From Gammaproteobacteria bacterium (lineage in GTDB: Bacteria > Pseudomonadota > Gammaproteobacteria > HK1): a stretch of 51,237 nt of DNA. The translations under genes were made by a program, and so were the position numbers. The stretch spans positions 1 through 51,237 of the forward strand of contig JAJEAD010000061.1 of the NCBI GenBank assembly GCA_022824305.1, given 5' to 3'. Under the pieces are notes generated by a model. It searched no databases. It was not told the origin of the DNA and saw nothing but the letters and a program-made list of their open reading frames with translations. Below are positions 18,359-27,735 of this stretch, in pieces; position 1 is the stretch's first letter, and every line of letters starts with the position of its first letter.

Positions 18359-19169
18359 AGACCATTGCCACGGCGGAGTGCGGGCACGATCGGCAAGCGT
18401 TCACAGCAATAGCTTGCCCTGCTCCAAGTTGTGAAGATCCATGCGCGGCCGCCATCGCACGGAGTGTCCGGTTTGTAAAGCATGTCCGGTCGGGAACGAT
18501 GGCGGCGCCCCCAACCGTCCGTAGAGGCGCTGAACGGACGTGCGGTTTCCGGACGCTTACCCGATGAAGGTGCCGCCCCGCTCGAGCCTCAGCCCGAGCT
18601 GCCCTTCCCGGCAGCGGGGGCAAGGGGGCTCACTCGCGGCCGCCTGGCGCCCGAACGCGGACCCCTCGAGCGCGTCCGCGAGCGCCGCGCGGACCTCAGA
18701 GCGCGCAAGCCCGCCCGCCTGCGCGGTCGAACTCGCCCCACAAGGTGCCCAGCAGGTCCTTCCACCTCCGCACCCGGCCCGCGATGTGATCGAGATCTCT
18801 CTCGAGCTCGGCGGTGACGCTCGCCCCTTGGCATGGTCCGAAAGAAACACGGGTCCTGTATAAATGTCGCAGAAGGGAGGCGTGGGGAACTCTGCAATCC
18901 ATCAATTGTGCGAACGGATGCGCAGTCACGCAGGGAGATTGAGTCCCCTCGCGCGCGTGCTTCTAGTACGGCAAGATGCGGCTTCTGTCCTACGACACCG
19001 ATGCGCATCAGTGCGCCCACCAACTACCACGCCTATTACCGATTACTGCCATTTTCCGCTTGGACTCCTATCACTCAACGCAAGGATGTACAAGGCGCAA
19101 TCCCCCATGAAGCGACAGCATTCCCGGTACCACAACTGTGAAGCGTGTCTTTGATGGAACGTCGTCACC
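18359..19169. other. Non-coding, partly decayed stretch within the island
   Basis: About 810 bases between the third trio gene and the minus-strand orphan gene. It contains the topA remnant listed separately (18557-18820). The parts on either side have no frame with convincing protein character. An 8-base repeat TGTCCGGT flanks TTGTAAAGCA near 18467-18492. The mix of a core-gene fragment and featureless sequence suggests rearrangement or decay. Confidence 0.5.
18557..18820 (-). pseudogene. Frameshifted remnant of DNA topoisomerase I (TopA) C-terminal region
   Basis: On the minus strand, one frame gives VTAELERDLDHIAG, then WKDLLGTLWGEFDRAGG, and then runs into a stop near 18696. In the neighbouring frame the match continues with SEVRAALADALEGSAF, then CPRCREGQLGLRLERGG and TFIG before a TAA at 18557. 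Together these align with TopA from the end of the catalytic core (FTA.LE..LD...) into the first Cys-containing zinc ribbon (CP.CG.G.L.LK.G..G.FIG). The fragment covers roughly 85 residues, needs one frameshift near 18715 and breaks off abruptly at both ends. It resembles alphaproteobacterial-type TopA in my memory, which would suit transfer, but this needs a search. It cannot encode a functional enzyme. Confidence 0.72.
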
Positions 19170-20828
19170 TCAAGTCCTCCCAGACTTGCCAAATTGCTTA
19201 TCGATTCTCATCATGGACTCTAGACAGTTCGAGACAAGTTGAGCGTAGTGCTGCCTGTAACCGCCATGATGCTGAAAAGCTACCTCCTTTAGACGCCGCG
19301 CCTCTCGCCCCGCCGCATGTGAGAACTTGCTCCTATGGCCACGAAGCTCTCTGAATGGACGGACAACATCCTTCGCTTCGTCACGCTTGACCCCATAGCC
19401 CACGAGGCACTTCTCTAGTAGGGCAATTGATCGGTCGTTGTCGTCCGGCAAGACCCCAAGTTTCAGCGCATGTCTACGCAGCCATCTTTCCTCCAATCCT
19501 TCTATGAGTAGTCGGTCCAGCCTCTGAATCTCGTTTCGCCACTCGTCGTTCGATCCCGTCACTGGGTAATGCGCCCACTGTACCTCGTCTTGCGTCTTTA
19601 GCGTCCACCACGAGACTCGCAACACACGCAGCGTCTCCTTCAGATTCGCCAAAGGATCGCCCTCCGAATACGCAATTTCTCCCGCGAAATCGGTCTTGAA
19701 CGCACGCTCAGATATCGGTGCCTTTGGACGTTCATTAAACGACTTCCAGTACAACTGCTCCTCATGCGGTAACTGTCCCAGGTAAACCAAGTATGTATGA
19801 ACTTGACCTGCTGCATTTATATCGTATGTTTGTAGATGCCACGCTCCGCGGCAACCAATTGAGCGATCCTCCAAACTATACTTTTCCCTGTCGACCTTGT
19901 ATTTCGACAGAACTTCTGGTCGGAAAAAGACAGGGCTCATATCGTAAGGCAACGATGATTCAGTAAAGTAGTTGGACAGTGCATCGGGAGAACAAGAAAT
20001 CTCCCGCACCTCTTCATTTTTCCAATCGAAAGCCATGTATGATTCGTATCGCGTGTGTGTTCGGGCGCTATCGACGAGACTCCGAGTAACAGAAAGGAGC
20101 TGGATACCTCCCATCCAGACTAAACTCCCACTATTTTCTCGACATCGGTAGTGTATACCGTTGTCTGCGTCGCGAACCGGAACTTCGGTTATTGCATCCC
20201 CTGAGTTGGAGAAAGCGACCGCCGCAGTACCGACTGGTACAAAGTCAAACATGAACAGCAAATCCGAATCGCTCAATTGCGTATACTCCGCGAGACAGTC
20301 GCGTGATGCGAGAACAGTAATTTCTCCGGTGTCCGTACTCGTTGATGGTCGCTCGACCACTTTTATTGCTTCTTCGATATCACCGTGCCTATCCAGGCGA
20401 CACCACGCGTTGCGCTCCCGCATATGGTGTAGACCCAATACGTGTAGAAGTTTCTGCCAGATCTCAACGTACGACTTACTTTCGGACAGTCCCGAAAATG
20501 TACGGAGGAAAACAATCTGTTCTCCCAGAGCTACACCACGACTTCTGAACGTGGATAGCGGAGGCCGGATACTGTTGTCGCCTCCAATAGCCCAAGAATC
20601 AAAGGGATTCCCGCTCCAATTCAACAAATCGTCGATATCGTGGGCCCTCGCAATCGTGCCGGGCACCAACACTCCATAAAGAAAAAAGTTGCGGGCGCTC
20701 GCATACAGTACTATGTGGTCATTGAAGACGTTATCGTTCAGAAACTGGACGAAGTCGGCTTCAATAGCAGGTCCATTGCCAGCTTCAGGGTCAGCAAGGG
20801 TTTGGATCCTGTCGAGAACATTGTCCAT
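19170..20828 (-). CDS. Unknown 552-aa island protein with possible C-terminal HEPN motif
   Basis: A long intact gene with clearly lower GC than the chromosome around it. No family can be named with confidence. There is no signal peptide or membrane segment. The N-terminal half has IEADFVQFLNDNVFNDHIVL and DIDDLLNWSGNPFDSWAIGG, the middle is beta-rich, and the last 130 residues are helical and charged. There, LRGHRSKFSH contains R499-x4-H504, which fits the R-x(4-6)-H signature of HEPN ribonucleases. Motif length alone is weak evidence. ATG 20828 is preferred over the upstream GTG at 20858 because AGAGGAGG lies 10 bases before it. It sits between the ATPase trio and tRNA-Thr, suggesting an accessory role. 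Confidence 0.7.
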   Translation of the reverse strand: MDNVLDRIQTLADPEAGNGPAIEADFVQFLNDNVFNDHIVLYASARNFFLYGVLVPGTIARAHDIDDLLNWSGNPFDSWAIGGDNSIRPPLSTFRSRGVALGEQIVFLRTFSGLSESKSYVEIWQKLLHVLGLHHMRERNAWCRLDRHGDIEEAIKVVERPSTSTDTGEITVLASRDCLAEYTQLSDSDLLFMFDFVPVGTAAVAFSNSGDAITEVPVRDADNGIHYRCRENSGSLVWMGGIQLLSVTRSLVDSARTHTRYESYMAFDWKNEEVREISCSPDALSNYFTESSLPYDMSPVFFRPEVLSKYKVDREKYSLEDRSIGCRGAWHLQTYDINAAGQVHTYLVYLGQLPHEEQLYWKSFNERPKAPISERAFKTDFAGEIAYSEGDPLANLKETLRVLRVSWWTLKTQDEVQWAHYPVTGSNDEWRNEIQRLDRLLIEGLEERWLRRHALKLGVLPDDNDRSIALLEKCLVGYGVKRDEAKDVVRPFRELRGHRSKFSHAAGREARRLKEVAFQHHGGYRQHYAQLVSNCLESMMRIDKQFGKSGRT

Positions 20829-21249
20829 TACCCAATAGCCTCCTCTTGTCTTTGTCACGGCCGCCCGTCGTCCGATTGTTCATAGCGACGGAAAAGTGCG
20901 CTTGAGCCTCCCACGGGCGAGCCGCGCCACGCGCTCTTACTTTGTGCCGTTTCCGATGAGCAAGACATCTTCCGGCGGCGAGCGCGCCACACCTGCCGCC
21001 TCGCCGCCTGATTCTTCGCCATCGCCACCGCCCTCGCGTTGGGTGGGTCCGTCACCATCGTACGCTGCGGGTGGGCCCGCACGAGGCACCGGGTGAGGGA
21101 AATCGGCGGGAGCCTTCTGATCGACCGCGAAGTTCGACGCCACACAGCGACCCGCACCTCCGCCGGGCCCGACCACTAAACTCCGGCCTGAGCCGACGTG
21201 CCGACCTCCCCAGACTTCACGTACCTCGACTGCCCGGCTCCAACAAATC

Positions 21250-21282
21250 ATTTTCGAGGCGGCGCATGCGACCCTCGAAAAT
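21250..21282. repeat. Perfect 10-bp inverted repeat beside tRNA-Thr
   Basis: ATTTTCGAGG at 21250-21259 is the exact reverse complement of CCTCGAAAAT at 21273-21282, separated by 13 bases. No T run follows on either strand, so an intrinsic terminator is unlikely. Its place between the island genes and the tRNA suggests a protein-binding or recombination site, but this is not shown. Confidence 0.65.
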
Positions 21283-21292
21283 CACTCCCTCG

Positions 21293-21314
21293 TGCTTCCC
21301 AATTGCTTCCCAAT
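21293..21314. repeat. Tandem 11-bp direct repeat beside tRNA-Thr
   Basis: TGCTTCCCAAT occurs twice without a gap (21293-21303 and 21304-21314), 67 bases from the tRNA 3' end. Short direct repeats near a tRNA are common at integrase arm-type or att sites, but a function is only suggested by position. Confidence 0.7.
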
Positions 21315-21380
21315 CTTGATTCCGCAGAATCGTGAAGATGACAGCATTCACGAGTTTTACTTCTTATTCAGAGGATTAGG

Positions 21381-21456
21381 TGGTGCCGGTGAGTGGACTC
21401 GAACCACCGACCTACTGATTACGAATCAGTTGCTCTGCCAACTGAGCTACACCGGC
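21381..21456 (-). tRNA. tRNA-Thr (anticodon CGT)
   Basis: The minus strand folds into a canonical tRNA. The acceptor stem GCCGGTG pairs with CACCGGC, the D arm carries TAGCTCAGTTGGCAGAGC, and the anticodon stem is ACTGA/TCAGT around loop TTCGTAA (anticodon CGT, reading ACG threonine codons). The T arm has GGTGG-TTCGAGT-CCACT. The 3' CCA is encoded. Downstream lies the lower-GC island, making this tRNA a plausible integration target. Confidence 0.97.
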
Positions 21457-21478
21457 CCGTCGCCTTCGAGGGCGGGGG

Positions 21479-21484
21479 ATTATA
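21479..21484 (-). promoter_or_regulatory. -10 box upstream of tRNA-Thr
   Basis: On the minus strand a perfect TATAAT lies 23 bases before the tRNA 5' end, inside an otherwise GC-rich intergenic stretch. No good -35 hexamer is seen 16-18 bases further upstream. Confidence 0.55.
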
Positions 21485-21541
21485 GCGGAAGCATCTCCGG
21501 GCGAGGCTGCCGCTTTCCGGTCCGCCGCGCCGCGGCGGGAG

Positions 21542-21985
21542 TCAGCCCCCGGCGCCCCGGATCCGCACGATGACGTCTATGCCCTCGATGCTCGCTCCCG
21601 GGGGAAGATCGGGTATTCCCACGATCTCGATGCGTTCCCGGTCGATGTCGGTGAGCTCGCCCGTGCTGGAATCGTAGAAGTGGTGGTGCGGGGCGGGATT
21701 GGAGTCGTAGAAGACCTTGGCCGGGTCCACGACCACTTCCCGCACCAGCCCGCGGCGGGCGAAGAGCCCGAGGGTGTTGTAGACGGTCGCCTTCGAGACC
21801 GCGGGGTCCTCCCGGTTGGCGAGCTGCAGCAGGCGCTCCGCCGAGAGGTGCTGGGGGCGCGCCAGGAGTATGGCGGCAAGCTTCAGGCGCTGCGGGGTGG
21901 GCGTGATGCCGTGCGCCAGGAGCAGTGCATCGAGTCCGTCCCGGTGCGCTTCGCGAGCAGTGTCAGGCGATTCCGTCATGCGCAT
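21542..21985 (-). CDS. Fur-family transcriptional regulator, Irr-like
   Basis: The 147-aa protein has the Fur winged-helix domain (ITPTPQRLKLAAILLARPQH, then SKATVYNTLGLFARRGL at about 64-80) and a short dimerisation domain. The first metal/heme region has three consecutive histidines (PHHHFYDSSTGELTDID, H100-102). The C-terminal Cys-x-x-Cys zinc motifs of classical Fur and Zur are absent. A His-rich HHH stretch without zinc cysteines is typical of the Irr branch, which senses haem status. ATG 21985 is used; an in-frame ATG at 21979 is equally possible. It is monocistronic on the minus strand between tRNA-Thr and hrpA, with no target gene obvious nearby. Confidence 0.83.
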   Translation of the reverse strand: MRMTESPDTAREAHRDGLDALLLAHGITPTPQRLKLAAILLARPQHLSAERLLQLANREDPAVSKATVYNTLGLFARRGLVREVVVDPAKVFYDSNPAPHHHFYDSSTGELTDIDRERIEIVGIPDLPPGASIEGIDVIVRIRGAGG

Positions 21986-22096
21986 ACCGCGATCGCGGCA
22001 GGGCCTTTCCCGCAGTATATGCGCGGCTCGGAAGAGGGATCCACCGGCCCCCGGAAGCGGTCGGCGGAAGGTGCAGGGGCTCCCGCGGGGCCGCGC

Positions 22097-25000
22097 TCAC
22101 GAGGAAACCCGGCGCCACTGCAGGTCGAGCCGCTTCTCCGAGACGCGGTAGGCGGTACCGAGCTCCTGCGCGAACAGGGACACCCGGTACTCCTCCAGCA
22201 TCCACCGGTAGCGCTGTAGCTCGACGTCGCGCCGGCCGCGCTGGTGGTGCTCGCGCGCCCTGCGTTCGAAGCGCCGCCACAGCGGCTCGAACAACGCGAG
22301 CTTTCTCGAGTCTCCCGCCCCGCCGAGGCGTATCTTCTGCAGGCGCAGGCCGAGCGCCTCGAGGAAGCGGGGCAGGTCGCAGAGCTCCTGCCATTCCGTC
22401 GCGGCAAGGAAGCCGCGGTAGACGAGGTGAGCGAGCTGGCGCTCCACGTCGGCGGCGCTCGCCTCGGGCAGGGTGCTCGCGGCCCGCCACTGCCGTACTT
22501 CGCGGTATCGCTCCAGGATCGTCGTGCACAGATCGAAGACCCGGCCCAGTGCCGCCTCGAGCTTCCCTTCGCCTTCCCGGTAGACGCATTCGAAGTCTTC
22601 CGCGCTACGCACCGTGGGAGCCGGCTCCAGAAAGGCCCGCTCGCAGGCGCCTACCGCCAGATCGTCCGCGAGCTGCGGCGGAGACTCGCACCATGCCGCC
22701 GGCAGGTGCAGGACGCTCGCCACCGCCGGGGTGGCGGAGGGCACCAGCGCATAGGCGAGATCGAGCCGGTCGGCATCGGAAGACCGGCGCCGAATCCGTT
22801 TCAGGGCGGGAGCGGCGCGCAACGCCAGCAGGCGCAACAGTCCGCGGCGGGAGAGCGCCTCGGCGTCCGCGCGGGTATCCACGAGGAGGAGGTCCACCGC
22901 ATGGCCGCGATCGACGAGCGCGGGCCACGCCTTCCACCGGGCGCCGCCCTGCTCGAGGTCGAGGCGCTCGGGCAGCGCCCCGAAGCACCACCGGGTCGCC
23001 CCGCGTCGTTCGAATCGGCGGGATGAGGACGCGCGCTTCGGATTCGGACGCTTCCGGACCCGGAGCTCGCTCTGGAGGCGGGCGAGGTCCCGGCCGGACG
23101 CGATCGCTTCGCCCGATTCGCTCACCACCGAGAAGTGCACCAGGAGGTGCGCGGGAAGCTCCCGTGCGAGCCGGGCGGAACAGAACCACTCCGCCCCGAC
23201 CGTCACCCCTTCCCTCCTGCGCAGGTAGTCGCACAGGACGGTGGAGAGCGATCCGTCCTCGGGAACCTGCGTCGCGACGAAGCGGGCGGCAACCGCGGAG
23301 AGCGGCATCAGCTCGCGCCGCAGCGCCTTGGGCAGGGCGCGCAGCATTGCGAGCACCTTCTCTTCGCGGTGCCCCGGCACGTGCCACTCGAAGTCTCCGG
23401 GCTCGAGGCGTCCGAGCAGGGGCAGGGGCACGCTCGCCCGGATGCCGTCCCCCGCCTCGCCCGGCGCGAAGCGGTAGGAGAGCGGCAGGCGGGCGTCATC
23501 GAGGTGCCACCAATCGGGGAAGTCGCGTTCGCTGTCCTCCGGCGGCGGGCGCCCGATGTCCTCGGGGTCCATGAGGAAGCGCCCCTTCTCGTCCGCCGGA
23601 CGGCGCTGCCACCAGGCGGCGAAGCTCACTCCGTCGCACACGCCGTCCGGCAGGTGCTCGTCGTAGAAGTCGAGGAGGTCCTGTTCCCGGATCACCACGT
23701 CGGGGCGGCGGTGCTTGTGATCGAAACGCCGAAGCCCGCGCACCACTTCGCGGTTGTGCGCCAGACACTCCGCGCCCGATTGAAAGTGGCCTTCCACGAG
23801 GCCCGCCCGTATGAAGAGGGCGCGGGCCTCCGGGCGGTTGACGGGGGCGAAGCGCACCCGCCGCCGGGACACGAGAACGAGTCCGTGCAGCGAGGTCTGC
23901 TCGAAGATCATCGCTTCCGCCCGCTTCGCGTCCCAGTGGGCGTCGAAGTGGGTGCGCCGCAACAGGGGGCCGCTGGCCCGCTCGATCCATTCGGGACGGA
24001 TCTCGGCCACCCGGTGCGCCCAGAGGCGCTCGGTCTCGATGATCTCCGCCGCCACCACCCACTTCGGACGCCGGGCGAAGAGCGCCGATGCGGGGGAGAT
24101 GCGGAAGCCGAGGTCCCGGATTCCGGAGTAGTCGTGGAGATCCGCGCGCGCTCCGACGTTGCGCACGAGGCCCGAGAGCAGGGCCCGGTGCACCCGGCCG
24201 TAGGTCGGGGTCTTTCGTTCGCCGCCGAGCCGGCGGATGTCCCGCAGCGCGTGCCGAAGCTGATCGTGCACGTCCTGCCACTCGCGCATCGTCGAGAAGG
24301 AGAGGAAGTGCCGGCGGCAGTACTTGCGCGCCAGCGAAAGGCTGCGCCCGCGGGTGCGGCGGCGAAAGGTCTTCCACAGGTTCAGCAGTCCCAGGAAGTC
24401 GGAACGCTCGTTGCGGAAACGCTCCTGGACCGCCTGCGCCGGGGTCTCCGCGCCGGGCGGGCGCTCGAAGGGGTCCCCCACCGAGAGCGCGCTCGCAATC
24501 ACCAGCACCTCGTCGAGGACGCCCAGCGCGGCGGCCTCGATGAGCATGCGGCCGGTGCGAGGATCGACGGGCATGCGCGCCAGGATCCGGCCGATCTCGG
24601 ACAGGCCGCTGCCCTCGAGCGCACCGAGCTCCCGGAGCAACCGCTCGGCGTCACGGAGGCGCCGCCGGTCCGGCCGATCGAGGAAAGGAAAGTCCACCGG
24701 ATCCTCGACGCCGATGGCCTTCAGCCTGAGCAGCACCGCGGCGAGGCCGGAACGCATGATCTCCGGCTCGGTGAACTCCGGCCGCTCGGCGAAGTCCTCG
24801 TCGGAGTAGAGCCGGATGCATACCCCGGGGCCAATCCGCCCGCAGCGCCCCTTGCGCTGCTCCGCCGAGGCCCGGGACACCGGCTCCACCGGCAGGCGCT
24901 GCACCGCGTGGCGGTGGGCGTGACGGCTGATGCGGGCCCGGCCGCTGTCGATCACGTAGCGGGTTCGCGGCACCGTGAGCGAGGTTTCCGCCACGTTGGT

Positions 25001-25966
25001 CGCGAGCACGATGCGGCGCTCGGGGCCCGGCTCGAAGACCCGGAGCTGGTCCCGGAGCGGCAGGCGGGCGTAGAGGGGCAGGATCTCCGTGCTCGGGAGC
25101 CCGAGGCGCCGCAGCGCCTGCGCGCTCTCGCGTATCTCGCGCTCGCTCGCGAGAAAGGCGAGCACATCGCCTCCGCCCTCCTCCCCGTACACCTCCTCCA
25201 CCGCTGCGGCAAGCGCGGCCGGAGAGTCGTCATCCTCAGGGGGGCGGTAGCGCACCTCGATGGGGTGGCGCCGGCCCGACACCTCCATCACCGGCGCGTC
25301 CCCGAAGAAGGCCGAGAAGCGTTGCGTGTCGATGGTCGCGGAGCTGACGATCAGCGAGAGGTCGCGCCGCCGTCGCAGGAGACCCTGGAGGTGGCCGAGC
25401 AGCACATCGATGTTGAGGCTGCGTTCGTGGGCTTCGTCCACGATGATCGCGCGGTACTCGGCGAGGTCCGGCCTGGCCTGCACCTCGGCGAGGAGGATGC
25501 CGTCGGTCATCAGCTTGAGGCGGCTGCGGGGCGCGATCCGGCGGTCGAAGCGCACCTGACAGCCCACCAGATCTCCGATCCGGGTTCCCGTCTCTTCGGC
25601 GATGCGCGCCGCCACGCTCCGGGCCGCGACCCGACGGGGCTGCGTGTGCCCGATGCGGCGTGTCTCGTGCGGCCACCGGGCGAGGCATATCTTGGGAAGC
25701 TGAGTGGTCTTGCCCGAGCCGGTGTCGCCGCAGACGATGAGCACGCGGTGCCGCCGCAGGGCCCGGGAAATCTCGTCCGCGTGCGCCGCGATTGGCAGCG
25801 ACGGGTCGACGTCCAGGCGCGGGGACCCGGATCGCGGGACGGGAGAGGTGGCGCTGTCCACTGCGGGAACTCGAGTACCGGCCGCTCGCGAGGCCGGATT
25901 ATGCCTCAGCGCCGAAGGCGGCCGTGACCGGAGCCTCGCACGAGCCCGGGTCGTGAAGCGATTCAT
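22097..25966 (-). CDS. hrpA: ATP-dependent RNA helicase HrpA
   Basis: The 1289-aa protein is close to the length of E. coli HrpA (about 1300). Motif I GDTGSGKT is at 80-87, motif Ia around TQPRRVAARSVA, motif II DEAH at 177-180, and motif III SSAT soon after. The later motifs NVAETSLTVP and QRKGRCGRIGPGVC follow, then the winged-helix/HA2/OB region and the long HrpA-specific C-terminal half. HrpA is a 3'-5' DEAH helicase that rescues stalled ribosomes. The frame is open well past the true N-terminus; ATG 25966 is chosen because it gives the normal length. It lies 62 bases downstream of glnS in the same direction and is probably cotranscribed with it. Confidence 0.95.
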   Translation of the reverse strand: MNRFTTRARARLRSRPPSALRHNPASRAAGTRVPAVDSATSPVPRSGSPRLDVDPSLPIAAHADEISRALRRHRVLIVCGDTGSGKTTQLPKICLARWPHETRRIGHTQPRRVAARSVAARIAEETGTRIGDLVGCQVRFDRRIAPRSRLKLMTDGILLAEVQARPDLAEYRAIIVDEAHERSLNIDVLLGHLQGLLRRRRDLSLIVSSATIDTQRFSAFFGDAPVMEVSGRRHPIEVRYRPPEDDDSPAALAAAVEEVYGEEGGGDVLAFLASEREIRESAQALRRLGLPSTEILPLYARLPLRDQLRVFEPGPERRIVLATNVAETSLTVPRTRYVIDSGRARISRHAHRHAVQRLPVEPVSRASAEQRKGRCGRIGPGVCIRLYSDEDFAERPEFTEPEIMRSGLAAVLLRLKAIGVEDPVDFPFLDRPDRRRLRDAERLLRELGALEGSGLSEIGRILARMPVDPRTGRMLIEAAALGVLDEVLVIASALSVGDPFERPPGAETPAQAVQERFRNERSDFLGLLNLWKTFRRRTRGRSLSLARKYCRRHFLSFSTMREWQDVHDQLRHALRDIRRLGGERKTPTYGRVHRALLSGLVRNVGARADLHDYSGIRDLGFRISPASALFARRPKWVVAAEIIETERLWAHRVAEIRPEWIERASGPLLRRTHFDAHWDAKRAEAMIFEQTSLHGLVLVSRRRVRFAPVNRPEARALFIRAGLVEGHFQSGAECLAHNREVVRGLRRFDHKHRRPDVVIREQDLLDFYDEHLPDGVCDGVSFAAWWQRRPADEKGRFLMDPEDIGRPPPEDSERDFPDWWHLDDARLPLSYRFAPGEAGDGIRASVPLPLLGRLEPGDFEWHVPGHREEKVLAMLRALPKALRRELMPLSAVAARFVATQVPEDGSLSTVLCDYLRRREGVTVGAEWFCSARLARELPAHLLVHFSVVSESGEAIASGRDLARLQSELRVRKRPNPKRASSSRRFERRGATRWCFGALPERLDLEQGGARWKAWPALVDRGHAVDLLLVDTRADAEALSRRGLLRLLALRAAPALKRIRRRSSDADRLDLAYALVPSATPAVASVLHLPAAWCESPPQLADDLAVGACERAFLEPAPTVRSAEDFECVYREGEGKLEAALGRVFDLCTTILERYREVRQWRAASTLPEASAADVERQLAHLVYRGFLAATEWQELCDLPRFLEALGLRLQKIRLGGAGDSRKLALFEPLWRRFERRAREHHQRGRRDVELQRYRWMLEEYRVSLFAQELGTAYRVSEKRLDLQWRRVSS

Positions 25967-26028
25967 CCATGGCCTGTGGAATCCCGCTCGCCCTCTCCCC
26001 CGGCTCCGCCGATCCGGGAGGCGACGGG

Positions 26029-27724
<1,696 letters not shown>

Positions 27725-27735
<11 letters not shown>

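Larger units (their letters stand above)
20829..21380. other. tRNA-proximal non-coding stretch with repeats
   Basis: About 550 bases between the orphan gene and tRNA-Thr. It holds an inverted repeat (21250-21282) and a tandem 11-base repeat (21293-21314), listed separately. Minus-strand frames here (for example one ending near 20855) have mixed, low-complexity composition and no recognised family. No integrase gene is seen. The stretch could be what remains of an integration junction. Confidence 0.5.

Noticed and set aside
20855..21251. Two overlapping minus-strand frames upstream of the orphan gene
   Set aside because: They show low-complexity composition, no recognised motif and no good ribosome site; they could be decayed sequence but cannot be supported as genes.
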